Shown piece by piece: positions 24,844-33,210 of a stretch of 64,000 bases of DNA. The notes beneath the pieces were generated by a model. It was not told the DNA's origin, searched no databases, and worked only from the letters and a program-made list of their open reading frames with translations. Origin of the DNA: DATARR01 sp036376245. Its GTDB lineage: Bacteria > Acidobacteriota > Thermoanaerobaculia > Multivoradales > UBA5704. Each line of letters begins with the position of its first letter. The first letter of the stretch is position 1. The stretch spans positions 62,001 to 126,000 of the forward strand of contig DASVAS010000069.1 of NCBI GenBank assembly GCA_036376245.1. Direction: 5' to 3'. Both the position numbers and the translations under genes were made by a program.

Positions 24844-26456
24844 GAAGTGAGTCTATCCCGCCACGCCACCCGGTAGGCCGGGATCTTCTGGCGCAGCCCT
24901 TTCAGCTCGAAATCGGCCAGGAACTCGGTCGGCAGGGCGCCGTTCAGGAGACGCCAGGTCTCGGGGCCGATGACGATCTCGTCCGGATCGGCCACGCTCT
25001 CCAGGCGGGCCGCCACGTTCACGGTGTTGCCGAGCACGGTGTAGTCCACGCGGCGGGCGCTGCCGATGTCCCCCACCACCACCGGGCCGCTGTTCAGGGC
25101 CACCCGGGCCTTGAAGCCGGGGAGCCCCTCGGCCGCGCGGCGGGCGTTCCAGGCCGTCAGCCCGCGCTGGATCTCCACCGCCGCCTTCACCGCCCGCACC
25201 GCGTGGTCGGGCTGCGGCACCGGCGCGCCGAAGAAGGCCATCACGCAGTCGCCGATGAACTTGTCGAGGGTGCCGCCGGCCCGGAAGATGGCCTCCACCG
25301 AGAGGTCCAGGAAGGCGTCGATGGATTCCGCCACGGCCTCGGGCGCGGAATTCTCGGCGAAGGCCGTGAAGCCCACCAGGTCCGCGAACAGCACCGTGGC
25401 CTGGGCGCTCTGGAGGCGCCGCATGCCGTCGTCCCCCCGCCGCAGCACCTCCTCGATGACGCCGGGCGAGTGGTAGCGCTCCAGGCGGCTCCGCGCCTGC
25501 CGTTCGAACTCGGCCTTGCGGGCGTAGCGGATGCGCTCCACCGCCACCGCCGCGTAGTTGGAGAGGGTGGTGAGCACGTCCAGGTCCCGCTCCACGAAGG
25601 CGCCGACGTGGAACGGGGAGTCCACCTGGATCACGCCCATGATCCGTTCCCCGGACCACAGCGGCGCGCACATGGCCGAGCGGATCTGGTGCATGCGGAT
25701 CGACTCGCCGCTGGAGAGGCGCTGGTCGGCCTGGGCGTCGAAGGTGATCAGCGCCACCCGCTCGCGCATCACGGCCTGCAGCATGGTGCGGGAGACCGGC
25801 ACCTCTCCGGAGGGCCGGAGCTGCGACCGGTCCTTGACCCGCGCCAGCTCGCAGACGAGCTCCCCCGTGTCGTCGGAGAGCAGGATGAAGCCGCGGTCCA
25901 CCCGGAACGCCTCGAACGCCATGTCGAGGACCCGGGTCAGGACTTCGTCCACGGAATCCGCCGCCGTGAGCATGCGGGCCAGGCGGGTCAGGAAGCCGAA
26001 CATCCGCTGGACGTACTCCTGGTCTCCGGCGTCCACCGCGGGCAGAGCCGCGGCCGGGCCGGCGAGGCCGTAGGCCGCCGCGAAGTCGGAGAGGGGCCGG
26101 ATGATGGTGGCGTTGCCGAACCCTTCGAGCGACTCCTCCACCGGCAGGGGCTTCGGCCGGGAGGAGACGGCAGGGTCCTCCTCGACGCGGATCTCGAAGG
26201 AGCCGATGCTCAGGTGGTCCCCCGGGTGCAGCGGCGCCTTCTCCACCGGCGCGCCGTTGATCTCGACGCCGTTGGTGCTCTTGAGGTCGTGGACGGCCCA
26301 GCCCTCGGGCTCGCGGAGGATCTCGGCGTGGTAGCGGGAGACGGAGACGTCGGAGAGGACGACGTCGTTGTCGCTCCCCCGCCCGAGGCGGACCCGGCCG
26401 CCGGCCAGGGGGGCGGTGCGCTCCTCACCGTTGATGACGTAACGCAGGCGCAGCAT
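24840..26456 (-). CDS. FHA-GAF-class III adenylate/guanylate cyclase
   Basis: A 538-residue cytoplasmic signalling protein. An FHA domain (~1-95; GRVRLGRGSDNDVVLSD, SRYHAEI, STNGVEING) should bind phosphothreonine. A GAF domain lies at ~160-310. The cyclase domain (~345-535) has FADLVGFTAF with metal-binding Asp, FIGDCVMAFFGAP with the second Asp, and LGNTVNVAARLE with the transition-state Asn and Arg region. The FHA domain makes it a natural partner of the Ser/Thr kinase upstream in the same run. The ATG at 26456 starts the FHA domain. The product base is not predictable with confidence. Confidence 0.88.
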   Translation of the reverse strand: MLRLRYVINGEERTAPLAGGRVRLGRGSDNDVVLSDVSVSRYHAEILREPEGWAVHDLKSTNGVEINGAPVEKAPLHPGDHLSIGSFEIRVEEDPAVSSRPKPLPVEESLEGFGNATIIRPLSDFAAAYGLAGPAAALPAVDAGDQEYVQRMFGFLTRLARMLTAADSVDEVLTRVLDMAFEAFRVDRGFILLSDDTGELVCELARVKDRSQLRPSGEVPVSRTMLQAVMRERVALITFDAQADQRLSSGESIRMHQIRSAMCAPLWSGERIMGVIQVDSPFHVGAFVERDLDVLTTLSNYAAVAVERIRYARKAEFERQARSRLERYHSPGVIEEVLRRGDDGMRRLQSAQATVLFADLVGFTAFAENSAPEAVAESIDAFLDLSVEAIFRAGGTLDKFIGDCVMAFFGAPVPQPDHAVRAVKAAVEIQRGLTAWNARRAAEGLPGFKARVALNSGPVVVGDIGSARRVDYTVLGNTVNVAARLESVADPDEIVIGPETWRLLNGALPTEFLADFELKGLRQKIPAYRVAWRDRLTS

Positions 26457-26518
26457 GGGGCGGGGTCCTTGGAGGAGGATGATAGCAGGAGCCCCGGCAG
26501 GAGCCCTCACCCCCTGGA

Positions 26519-26603
26519 AAGGACACCAAGGACACCAGGGACACCAAGGACCTCAAGGACAGTTGCTGTTGTCTTTGGTGTCCCTGGTGTCCTTGGTGTC
26601 CTT
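26519..26603. repeat. 33-bp inverted repeat of 9-nt units, second copy
   Basis: Arms 26519-26551 and 26571-26603 pair over 33 bases with one mismatch and a 19-base loop. The unit is AAGGACACC, close to the AAAGGACCT unit of 14234-14331 but different in sequence, so only the design is shared. It sits between the HD-GYP stop and the cyclase start and could attenuate or process the transcript. Confidence 0.85.
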
Positions 26604-26612
26604 CAGGTCCTA

Positions 26613-27779
26613 TCAGGACTGAGGATCGGCATCCTCCAAAGCCGCCCCCGCCGCCTCGTAGCTGAACCGCCCGTTCTCGAACAGCCTCTGAAAGGCCGCC
26701 ACCACCTGCGGGCAGAACTGCGTCCCGGCCCCGGCCAGGATCTCCTCGGCGGCCCGCGCGGCGGGCAGCCCCGCGCGGTAGGGACGGCTGGTGGTCATGG
26801 CGTCGTAGGTGTCCGCCACCGCGATGATGCGCGGCGCCAGGGGGATCTGCTCGCCGGTCAGGCCGTCCGGATAGCCCTTGCCGTCCGGCCTTTCGTGATG
26901 GCTGCGCACGCCGTGCACCACCCAGGGGTTGGCGAGATGGGAGACGATGGCCGCGCCGTCCGCGGCGTGGCGGCGCATGATCTCCACTTCCTCCATGTCC
27001 AGGGGCGAGGGCTTGCCGAGGACGCGGTCCGGCGTGGTGATCTTGCCGATGTCGTGCAGGGTGGCGGCGAGGCGCAGGTCGCGCAGCTCCTCGCGGCCGA
27101 GCCCCATCTCCGCCCCCAGCAGCATCGTGTAGCCCACCACCCGGCGCACGTGTCCGCCGGTGTAGGGGTCGCGCTTGTCCAGGGTGTCGGCCAGGGCGGT
27201 GACCATGCTGAAGAACTGCCGGCGCTGGGCGGCGTAGAGCCGCGCGTTCTGCAGCGTCGGGGCGAGGATGGCCGCGAACTGCCGCATGCGCCAGAGGTCG
27301 GCGCCGGTGAAGCGGTCGCGGTCCACGGGATTGAGAAGCTGCACCACGCCGATGACCTTGCCGCGGGCGAGCAGCGGCACGGCCAGGATGGCCCGGGTCT
27401 GGAAGGCGCTCGTGGGATCGCCGTGCCAGCGCGGGTCCGCGGCCACGTCGTTGATCACCTCGGCCTTGCCGGACTGGGCGACGCTGCCGGCGATGCCCAC
27501 CCCCAGCGGCACCCGCAGGCCCCGGATGTCCCCGGCGGCCTGCCCCCGCACCACGCGGAAGAAGAGGTCCCCCCGCTCCTCGTCCAGCTCCCAGATCGAG
27601 CTGGTCTCGGCGCGGCAGACCTCCTCCGCCGTCTCCATGGCCAGCTCCAGCACGGTCGCGAGGTCCAGCGTGCCGGAGAGCTTGACGCTGACGTCGAGCA
27701 GCATCTCGTACTCGGCGAAGCGGGGATCGGAGTCGAACGCACCCTCCCGGGGTTGAAGCCCGAACCTGTCGACGATCAT
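26613..27779 (-). CDS. GAF-HD-GYP domain phosphodiesterase
   Basis: A 388-residue protein with an N-terminal GAF domain (~40-185) and an HD-GYP domain (~190-370). The metal-binding and signature residues are present: HDIGK (~243), HxxDG-type HAADGAAI, and HHERPDGKGYP (the GYP loop). HD-GYP proteins usually hydrolyse c-di-GMP to pGpG or GMP. It follows the kinase gene by about 12 bases and precedes the cyclase, so a cyclic nucleotide phosphodiesterase and a cyclase share one run. Confidence 0.88.
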   Translation of the reverse strand: MIVDRFGLQPREGAFDSDPRFAEYEMLLDVSVKLSGTLDLATVLELAMETAEEVCRAETSSIWELDEERGDLFFRVVRGQAAGDIRGLRVPLGVGIAGSVAQSGKAEVINDVAADPRWHGDPTSAFQTRAILAVPLLARGKVIGVVQLLNPVDRDRFTGADLWRMRQFAAILAPTLQNARLYAAQRRQFFSMVTALADTLDKRDPYTGGHVRRVVGYTMLLGAEMGLGREELRDLRLAATLHDIGKITTPDRVLGKPSPLDMEEVEIMRRHAADGAAIVSHLANPWVVHGVRSHHERPDGKGYPDGLTGEQIPLAPRIIAVADTYDAMTTSRPYRAGLPAARAAEEILAGAGTQFCPQVVAAFQRLFENGRFSYEAAGAALEDADPQS

Positions 27780-27791
27780 CTCGGTTCTCCC

Positions 27792-30416
27792 CTAGGCGCT
27801 CAGCGCCTCCAGATCCCGGAGCAGGTCGGCCACCGAGCGGTAGCGCTGGTCCGGGTCCTTCATCAGACACCGCAGGATCGCCGCCTCCAGCGGCGGCGGG
27901 ATCTCCCGCCAGAACTGACTGGGCGGGGGCGGCGTCTCGCGCATGTGCTTGAACAGGATCTCCATCGCCGTGGGGCCTTCGAACGGCAGGACGCCGGCGA
28001 AGATCTCGTAGAGGACGATGCCCGTCGAGTAGAGGTCGGAGCGGGGGTCGGCGTCCTTGCCCTGGAGGATCTCGGGCGCCAGGTACTGCGGCGTGCCCAC
28101 GATGAAGCCGGCCTGGGTCTGACCCGGAGTGAGCCGGTCGATGGGGCGGGCGATGCCGAAGTCCATCAGCTTGGCGTTGCCCGTGGGCTCCAGGATCATG
28201 TTCTCCGGCTTGATGTCGCGGTGGAGCACGCCCACCGAATGGGCGGCGCCGAGGCCGGCGCAGAGCTGCTTGGCCAGGCGCAGACCGGCCGAGTACGGCA
28301 GCCGCTTCTTCTGGTCGAGCATGTAGCGCAGCGTCACCCCGCGCACGTACTCCATGGAGATGTAGGGGACGCCGTCGATCTCGCCGAAGTCGAAGGTGCG
28401 CAGGATGTTGGGATGGGTGATCTTGCGCGCCAGCTTGAGCTCGCTCTTCAGCCGCTCGAGCTGGTTGCGGTCGTCCCAGAGCTCGCGCTTGAGCATCTTG
28501 AGGGCGACCAGGTCGTCCAGCTCGCGGTCGCGCGCCTTGTAGACCACGCCCATGCCGCCGGCGCCGAGCACGGAGAGGATCTCGAAGCGGCGGCCCAGCA
28601 GCGCGCCCGGGGTGAGGCCGGAGAGGGTGGCGCGGGCTTCCAGGGTCAGCGTCTCGGACTCGGCGGGGCCGAGCCCGCGCTCGGCCGAGAGGATCGCCGC
28701 CACGCGCGGGGTGACCACGAAAAGCGGCTGCGGCGTGAGGACGCCGCGCCGGGGCGCCAGCTTGTAGCCGGAGCGCTCGAAGGTCTCCCCCAGCTCCTCG
28801 TGCGCCTCGCGGGAGAGCAGCAGCTCGCCCGGGGCGGCCTCCCGCAGCAGGCTTTCGAGCTGCTGCACGGGCAGGCCCACCAGGGCCCGCTCGGCCCGGT
28901 CTCCCCAGTTGACGGGACCGGTGACGGCGCGGCCGGAGGCGATGGCGGCGACGGGAGCGTCGGCCTCGCCGTCCGGGTTTCCGTCCATCCCGTCCAGCGC
29001 CATGGAGGCCACGGCGAGAGCGCGGCTCGCCCGTCCCTCGCCTTCGAAGCGGACCAGCACGCGGTGGCCGGCCACGGCCTCGATCTGGCCCCGCCGCTTC
29101 CTGACCGCCGAGGTCACCCGCTCGAGGTCGCCCGCGAGCTGGGCGATGGTCTCGCCCGGATTGCCGGCCGCGCGGGAGTACCTCCGCAGCTCGATCCCCA
29201 GGAGCAGCACGTCCCGGCTCTGCGGCTCGCCCAGGACGGCCCGGGCCTGCGCGGGCTCGGGCAGGGTGCGGGAGAGGTCGGCGACGTACTCCTCCATGTC
29301 CCGCTTCTCGCGCAGATCGGCCAGCAGCTCGTGGAAGGAGTGGGAGAGCCGGCCGACCTCGTCCGTGCGCTCGGAGTCGATCTTCTGGTCGTAGTTCCCC
29401 TGGCGGGCGGCCTCGGCGGCGTCGACGAGCCGCCGCACCGGGGCGAGGGCGCGGCGGGCGAAGGCGAAGGCCAGGAACGGCGCCACCAGCACGGCGGCGA
29501 GGCCGGCTCCCAGCAGCACGTTCCGGATCTGGTGGTAGACGGCGAGCTCCCGCTCCATCGACGCCAGGGCCATGCTGGCGCCCACCGCCTTGCCTTCGGC
29601 GTCCAGGAGCGGCGAGGTCTGGACCAGCCAGGGATCGCTTTCCAGCTCGATCTCCCCCTGCTCCATGGCCTGGCCGGCCTGGAGGGCGCGGCCCATCTCC
29701 GGCTTCCTGGCGAGGGCGGCGGCGAGATCGCGGGCCGTCCTCTCCGGCAGGGTGGTCGCCACGACTTCGGGCCCTCGCTCGCCGTTCGCGACGACCGCGA
29801 GGTCCGCCCCGCTCACCCGGTTGGCCGCAGCGACCGACTCATTGGTGATGCCATACCCGGTGACCAGGAATCCCAAGAGGGTGAACTGCTGCCGCACGGG
29901 CACCGCCACGGCGTAGTAGAGGCGGTTGCCCTCCCGCCAGACGCCCGAGGATTCCAGCTCCGTGAGGGCGCGCGCCACCAGGGACCGGCGCGCGAGGTCC
30001 TGGCCCACGGCCTGGGGATTGTCGGTGCGCGCGAAGACCTTGCCGTCGGGGCTGAGGAGAATGGCGAAATCGAAGCCCAACTGCTCCTGCGCGGTGGTCA
30101 ACTGGTCGAGCAGCGAGGCGGTGTCCTGCTCCGCAGAGGCCTGGGAGATGTAGGCCACCAGATCCGGATCGCTGACGAACACCCGCGAGATCAGCGTCAG
30201 CCGCTGGTACCGATCCCTCTGCTGAGTCTCCTGCACCGAGGCGCTGCTCTTCAGCGACTCGGTCGCCGCGTTCCTGGCGATCCCGCGCAGCAGCACCGCG
30301 GTCACCGCCACCGCCGCGCCGATCAGCAGGGCGATCAGCAGCGAGGTGACCAGGAAGATCCGGGTCTCCAGGGAAAGGCCGGCGCGGCGGCGGTCAGCGG
30401 TTGTTGTAGCGGTCAC
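27792..30416 (-). CDS. Receptor-like Ser/Thr protein kinase with HAMP domain
   Basis: An 874-residue membrane kinase. TM1 (~17-42) is followed by an extracytoplasmic Cache-like sensor (~45-285), TM2 (~295-318) and HAMP (~320-370). Next comes a degenerate cyclase-like domain (~400-545; VLLLGIELRRYSRAAG, GRAVTGPVNWGD, no catalytic Asp pair), and a Hanks kinase domain (~605-870). Kinase motifs are LGAGGMGVVYKARD, the VALKML lysine, HRDIKPENM, DFGIARP and GTPQYLAPE, all intact. The kinase at the C terminus after a cyclase-like module is the reverse of PknB. GTG start at 30416 overlaps the cupredoxin stop by 23 bases. Confidence 0.88.
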   Translation of the reverse strand: MTATTTADRRRAGLSLETRIFLVTSLLIALLIGAAVAVTAVLLRGIARNAATESLKSSASVQETQQRDRYQRLTLISRVFVSDPDLVAYISQASAEQDTASLLDQLTTAQEQLGFDFAILLSPDGKVFARTDNPQAVGQDLARRSLVARALTELESSGVWREGNRLYYAVAVPVRQQFTLLGFLVTGYGITNESVAAANRVSGADLAVVANGERGPEVVATTLPERTARDLAAALARKPEMGRALQAGQAMEQGEIELESDPWLVQTSPLLDAEGKAVGASMALASMERELAVYHQIRNVLLGAGLAAVLVAPFLAFAFARRALAPVRRLVDAAEAARQGNYDQKIDSERTDEVGRLSHSFHELLADLREKRDMEEYVADLSRTLPEPAQARAVLGEPQSRDVLLLGIELRRYSRAAGNPGETIAQLAGDLERVTSAVRKRRGQIEAVAGHRVLVRFEGEGRASRALAVASMALDGMDGNPDGEADAPVAAIASGRAVTGPVNWGDRAERALVGLPVQQLESLLREAAPGELLLSREAHEELGETFERSGYKLAPRRGVLTPQPLFVVTPRVAAILSAERGLGPAESETLTLEARATLSGLTPGALLGRRFEILSVLGAGGMGVVYKARDRELDDLVALKMLKRELWDDRNQLERLKSELKLARKITHPNILRTFDFGEIDGVPYISMEYVRGVTLRYMLDQKKRLPYSAGLRLAKQLCAGLGAAHSVGVLHRDIKPENMILEPTGNAKLMDFGIARPIDRLTPGQTQAGFIVGTPQYLAPEILQGKDADPRSDLYSTGIVLYEIFAGVLPFEGPTAMEILFKHMRETPPPPSQFWREIPPPLEAAILRCLMKDPDQRYRSVADLLRDLEALSA

Positions 30417-31077
30417 GTTCCGACCGGAAATACGATTGGCCCGTCTTGTTCAGATGGGCCGGGATCAACGGACGGACGATTTCGAGCCCGGCCAGGACCG
30501 GCCCCGGCGTCTTCGGCGGCAGCTCCACGTTCACGGTCCAGGGCTCCGCCTGCTCGTGCCACACCGTCAGCTTCCCCTTGCCCCGGGGCAGCCCCGAGAG
30601 GACGAACTCGCCCTTGGCGTCCGGGGCCACGTGATAGGGCGTGTCCAGCACCAGGACATAGGCCACCATGTCGTGGTGGATGTTACAGAAGACGCGCACC
30701 ACGCCGGGGCTGTCGAACTTCTTCTCCTTGCCGGTCCCCTTGCGGTAGAGGCCGAGGTCGAACTGGTTGGGAGCGGAGACGGAGAAGACGTTGTGGAGGA
30801 TGGGATCCTCGTTGGGGAAGCGCACCCGGGCTCCCCTGGGGACCACCAGCACCCGCGGCGAGAACTCCTTCTTCTTGGTCATCATGTCGAACGGCCGACC
30901 GCCCGACTGGACCGTCACGGCGTTCTCGGGCTCGTAGTAGACCACCGCCTGGCGGACGTCGCTCCCCCGCGCCGGCCCCTTGCCGCCCTTGGCCAGGAGC
31001 TGGACGCGGCCCCGGATCTCCTCGGCATGAGCGGGAAGACAGCAGAGAAGGATCAGGGCGGCGGCCAGCGGACGCAT
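30394..31077 (-). CDS. Exported cupredoxin-like protein
   Basis: A 227-residue exported protein with a short signal peptide (LAAALILLCCLPAHA). The middle has a type 1 copper signature: His in LHNVFS (~103) and C-N-I-H-H-D-M (~139-145), giving the H, C, H, M ligand set. Around it is a plastocyanin/methylamine-utilisation-like fold, followed by a beta-sandwich (GEFVLSGLPRGKGKLTVWHE) resembling carboxypeptidase regulatory domains. It could carry electrons or bind copper in the periplasm. Its ATG follows the porin stop directly. Confidence 0.75.
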   Translation of the reverse strand: MRPLAAALILLCCLPAHAEEIRGRVQLLAKGGKGPARGSDVRQAVVYYEPENAVTVQSGGRPFDMMTKKKEFSPRVLVVPRGARVRFPNEDPILHNVFSVSAPNQFDLGLYRKGTGKEKKFDSPGVVRVFCNIHHDMVAYVLVLDTPYHVAPDAKGEFVLSGLPRGKGKLTVWHEQAEPWTVNVELPPKTPGPVLAGLEIVRPLIPAHLNKTGQSYFRSERDRYNNR

Positions 31078-32493
31078 CTAGATCCTCCAGCGCAGGGTCG
31101 AAAGGAGCTCGTTGTTCTCCCGCTCCGCCCCCGAGCCCAGGATGAACTTGTTGTCCGCGTACTCGATCGTGAGGTCCACGCCGGAGAAGATCCCGATGCG
31201 CAGGCCCGCGTCGATCTTCTCCCAGTCCCAGGTCAGGCTGGGGGCCGGCGACGGCACGCGGCCGGAGCCGGGGCCGGATGGAAGGAACTCGAAGTCGTTG
31301 TCGAGCTTCGAGTAGCGCACGGCCGGCGCGATGAAGGTGAAGAGCTGGCGGCCGTCTACGGCCCAGACCAGGGGCAGGTCGAAGCGCCAGGCGATCTCCC
31401 CCTCGATGCCGGTGCGGGGCAGGCCGCCGATCTCCTGGTCCACGTACTGGCCGAAGAAGGAAAAGCCTCCCAGGTAGAGCCAGACGTTGCCGCCCACCTC
31501 GCGCTTCTTGTCGTCGGTGACCGGCAGCGGCGTCAGGCCCCCCGGACCGTCCAGCAGGTCGAGGTCGCCGCCGTAGAAGGTGCCCTCCAGCTCGACGGTG
31601 TCGGCCAGCGTCCGCTCGAAGCCCCAGGCCAGCAGGTCGAGCCCGTTGCGGCCCGCCTCGTCGGCGAAGCGCACCCCCAGGCCGGCGCCCAGCTCCAGGT
31701 CGCCGTCGACGTCGAGATCCTCGACCTCGGCGTCGTAGAGGATGACGACGCCCGTCTTCAGCTCCGGGTCCGGGTTCTTCCGCAGGAGGTCGTCGATGCC
31801 GTTGTCGCCGGCCAGGGCGTTGGGGTCGCGGAGGAACACCGGGTTGCCGGCGGTGGCGGAGACCTTGAAGTACAGATGGCGGCCCAGATGGGCCCCCAGC
31901 TCGGCGCCGGCGTCCTCGAAGCGGTTGAAGGCGGTCGAGACCAGGCCGTAGCTCTCCAGGTGGCGGTCGTCCTGGCGCTCGAACTTCGGGATCTTGCCGA
32001 TCTTCAGATAGAGCCCGCCATGGTCCGCCAGGGTGGCGGGCTCGGGCTCGCGGCCGAAGCGGACCCAGGCCTCGTCCACGTCCACCGTCCTGTCCCCGGA
32101 CGTGGGATTGCGGTCGTAGAGGTCGATGAAGTCGATCTTGACGCGGCCGGTGAGGCTCTCCCCCCAGGAGGCGTTCACGAAGAGGGTCACCGTGGACACC
32201 TCGAAGTGGGACCCGGCGTTGACGGTCTCCTCGAACCCCTGGGTCTGCCCGACCGGGAGCATGTCGGGAGTGAAGGGGAACCGCACGGGGAAGCGGTTCA
32301 GATCGCTGTCGCGGTAATGGGCCTTGGCCTCCAGCCCGAAATCCAGCCGCGGGCGCATCCCCCCGCCCTCCTCCTCCACCGCGGCTTCCCCGGGCTGTTC
32401 CTCCGGTTCCTGGGCCCATATCGGGGATGCCGGGACCGCCAGGACGAAGGCCAGCAGGACAGAGCTCCACTCGCAGCGTTTCCCCACCCTCAT
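31078..32493 (-). CDS. Outer-membrane beta-barrel porin
   Basis: A 471-residue outer-membrane protein. It has a signal peptide (SSVLLAFVLAVPASPIWAQ), a short acidic segment (QEPEEQPGEAAVEEE), then alternating amphipathic strands rich in aromatic and acidic residues throughout. It ends in LLSTLRWRI, with an aromatic near the C terminus suited to BAM recognition though not the classical final Phe. A phosphate-selective OprO/P-like fold is possible. First gene of the long minus-strand run; the region upstream holds the A-tract array. Confidence 0.75.
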   Translation of the reverse strand: MRVGKRCEWSSVLLAFVLAVPASPIWAQEPEEQPGEAAVEEEGGGMRPRLDFGLEAKAHYRDSDLNRFPVRFPFTPDMLPVGQTQGFEETVNAGSHFEVSTVTLFVNASWGESLTGRVKIDFIDLYDRNPTSGDRTVDVDEAWVRFGREPEPATLADHGGLYLKIGKIPKFERQDDRHLESYGLVSTAFNRFEDAGAELGAHLGRHLYFKVSATAGNPVFLRDPNALAGDNGIDDLLRKNPDPELKTGVVILYDAEVEDLDVDGDLELGAGLGVRFADEAGRNGLDLLAWGFERTLADTVELEGTFYGGDLDLLDGPGGLTPLPVTDDKKREVGGNVWLYLGGFSFFGQYVDQEIGGLPRTGIEGEIAWRFDLPLVWAVDGRQLFTFIAPAVRYSKLDNDFEFLPSGPGSGRVPSPAPSLTWDWEKIDAGLRIGIFSGVDLTIEYADNKFILGSGAERENNELLSTLRWRI

Positions 32494-32655
32494 GCGCGCG
32501 CAACCTCCCCTGAGAGAATCGGATGGACGTGGAATCCAGAAACTGCGGGTAGCTTAGACGGTAGGGGCTTGTCAGTAAAGGGAGCGCTCCTGCCGCCTCC
32601 GCAACACCCGCGGAGCCGGAAAACGCCTCGTCAGCCTGTGGAAACGCGGTCCACC

Positions 32656-32875
32656 AGCTTGAAAAATCGTCGCGGAGCTTTAAAAACCCCGCCGGACCGT
32701 TAAAAACCTCGCCGGAGCGTTAAAAACCCTGCCGGACCATTAAAAACTCCGCCAGACCATTAAAAATCCAGCCGGAGCGTTGAAAACTCCGCCGGACCAT
32801 TAAAAACTCCACCGGAGCCTAAAAAACGGCGGCGGAAGCTTAAAGACGGCGCCGGAGCATTAAAAACCCCGCCGG
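32656..32875. repeat. Tandem array: 11 units of 20 bp with phased A-tracts
   Basis: Eleven consecutive 20-base units (plus a partial twelfth) of the type AGCGTTAAAAACCCCGCCGG. The A-tract is kept in nearly every unit and the flanking bases vary (ACC/AGC). A 20-base period is about two helical turns, so the A-tracts face the same side. The array fills most of the 429-base gap between the porin start (32493) and the small membrane-protein gene. Unlike CRISPR, there are no spacers. The flanks at 32494-32655 and 32876-32922 show nothing else I can name. Confidence 0.9.
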
Positions 32876-32922
32876 ACGCTCCGCGACGATTTTTTGGCTT
32901 CCGGCGCCTTGCGGAAGGATTC

Positions 32923-33087
32923 CTAGCTGGCGTAGCGGAGACGGCGGCGGTCCCGCAGCTTGCGCGCCAGGAACACGGCCCCCACGACCCACAGGGGGAC
33001 CGTGAAGAAGCCCATGCGGACGCGCTGGTTCAAGATTCCCTTGACGTTCGCCTTGAGGTTGGTCTTGTCGAGCTTGGCCTTGGCCAT
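32923..33087 (-). CDS. Small single-helix membrane protein
   Basis: A 54-residue basic protein: a polar N-terminal stretch (MAKAKLDKTNLKANVK), one hydrophobic helix (MGFFTVPLWVVGAVFLA, ~25-41) and a basic end (RKLRDRRRLRY). AGGAGG lies 7 bases before the ATG at 33087, which supports real translation. A perfect -24/-12 element lies upstream at 33157-33172. No family recognised; the Arg-rich end suggests the C terminus stays in the cytoplasm. Confidence 0.65.
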   Translation of the reverse strand: MAKAKLDKTNLKANVKGILNQRVRMGFFTVPLWVVGAVFLARKLRDRRRLRYAS

Positions 33088-33156
33088 GGACGTTCCTCCT
33101 ATATCGAATCCGGCCGGGGGTGTCCCTGGTCCGGCATCTGTCTGCACTATGGATTG

Positions 33157-33172
33157 TGCAAGCCAAGTGCCA
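33157..33172 (-). promoter_or_regulatory. Sigma54 (-24/-12) promoter
   Basis: On the minus strand TGGCAC, five bases, then TTGCA, an exact match to the RpoN consensus with GG and GC 12 bases apart. Predicted start near 33145, about 58 bases before the ATG of the small membrane protein at 33087. Confidence 0.65.
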
Positions 33173-33210
33173 CTGATATTTTTTTGTTTACTTTCTGAGG
33201 GGGAGCTCAA

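Noticed and set aside
25203..31145. A ~1980-residue open frame on the plus strand over the cyclase-kinase run
   Set aside because: Same effect: the minus strand encodes five genes with complete motifs over this stretch.
32656..32875. CRISPR array
   Set aside because: The units are directly contiguous 20-mers without spacers, and no cas genes are present.
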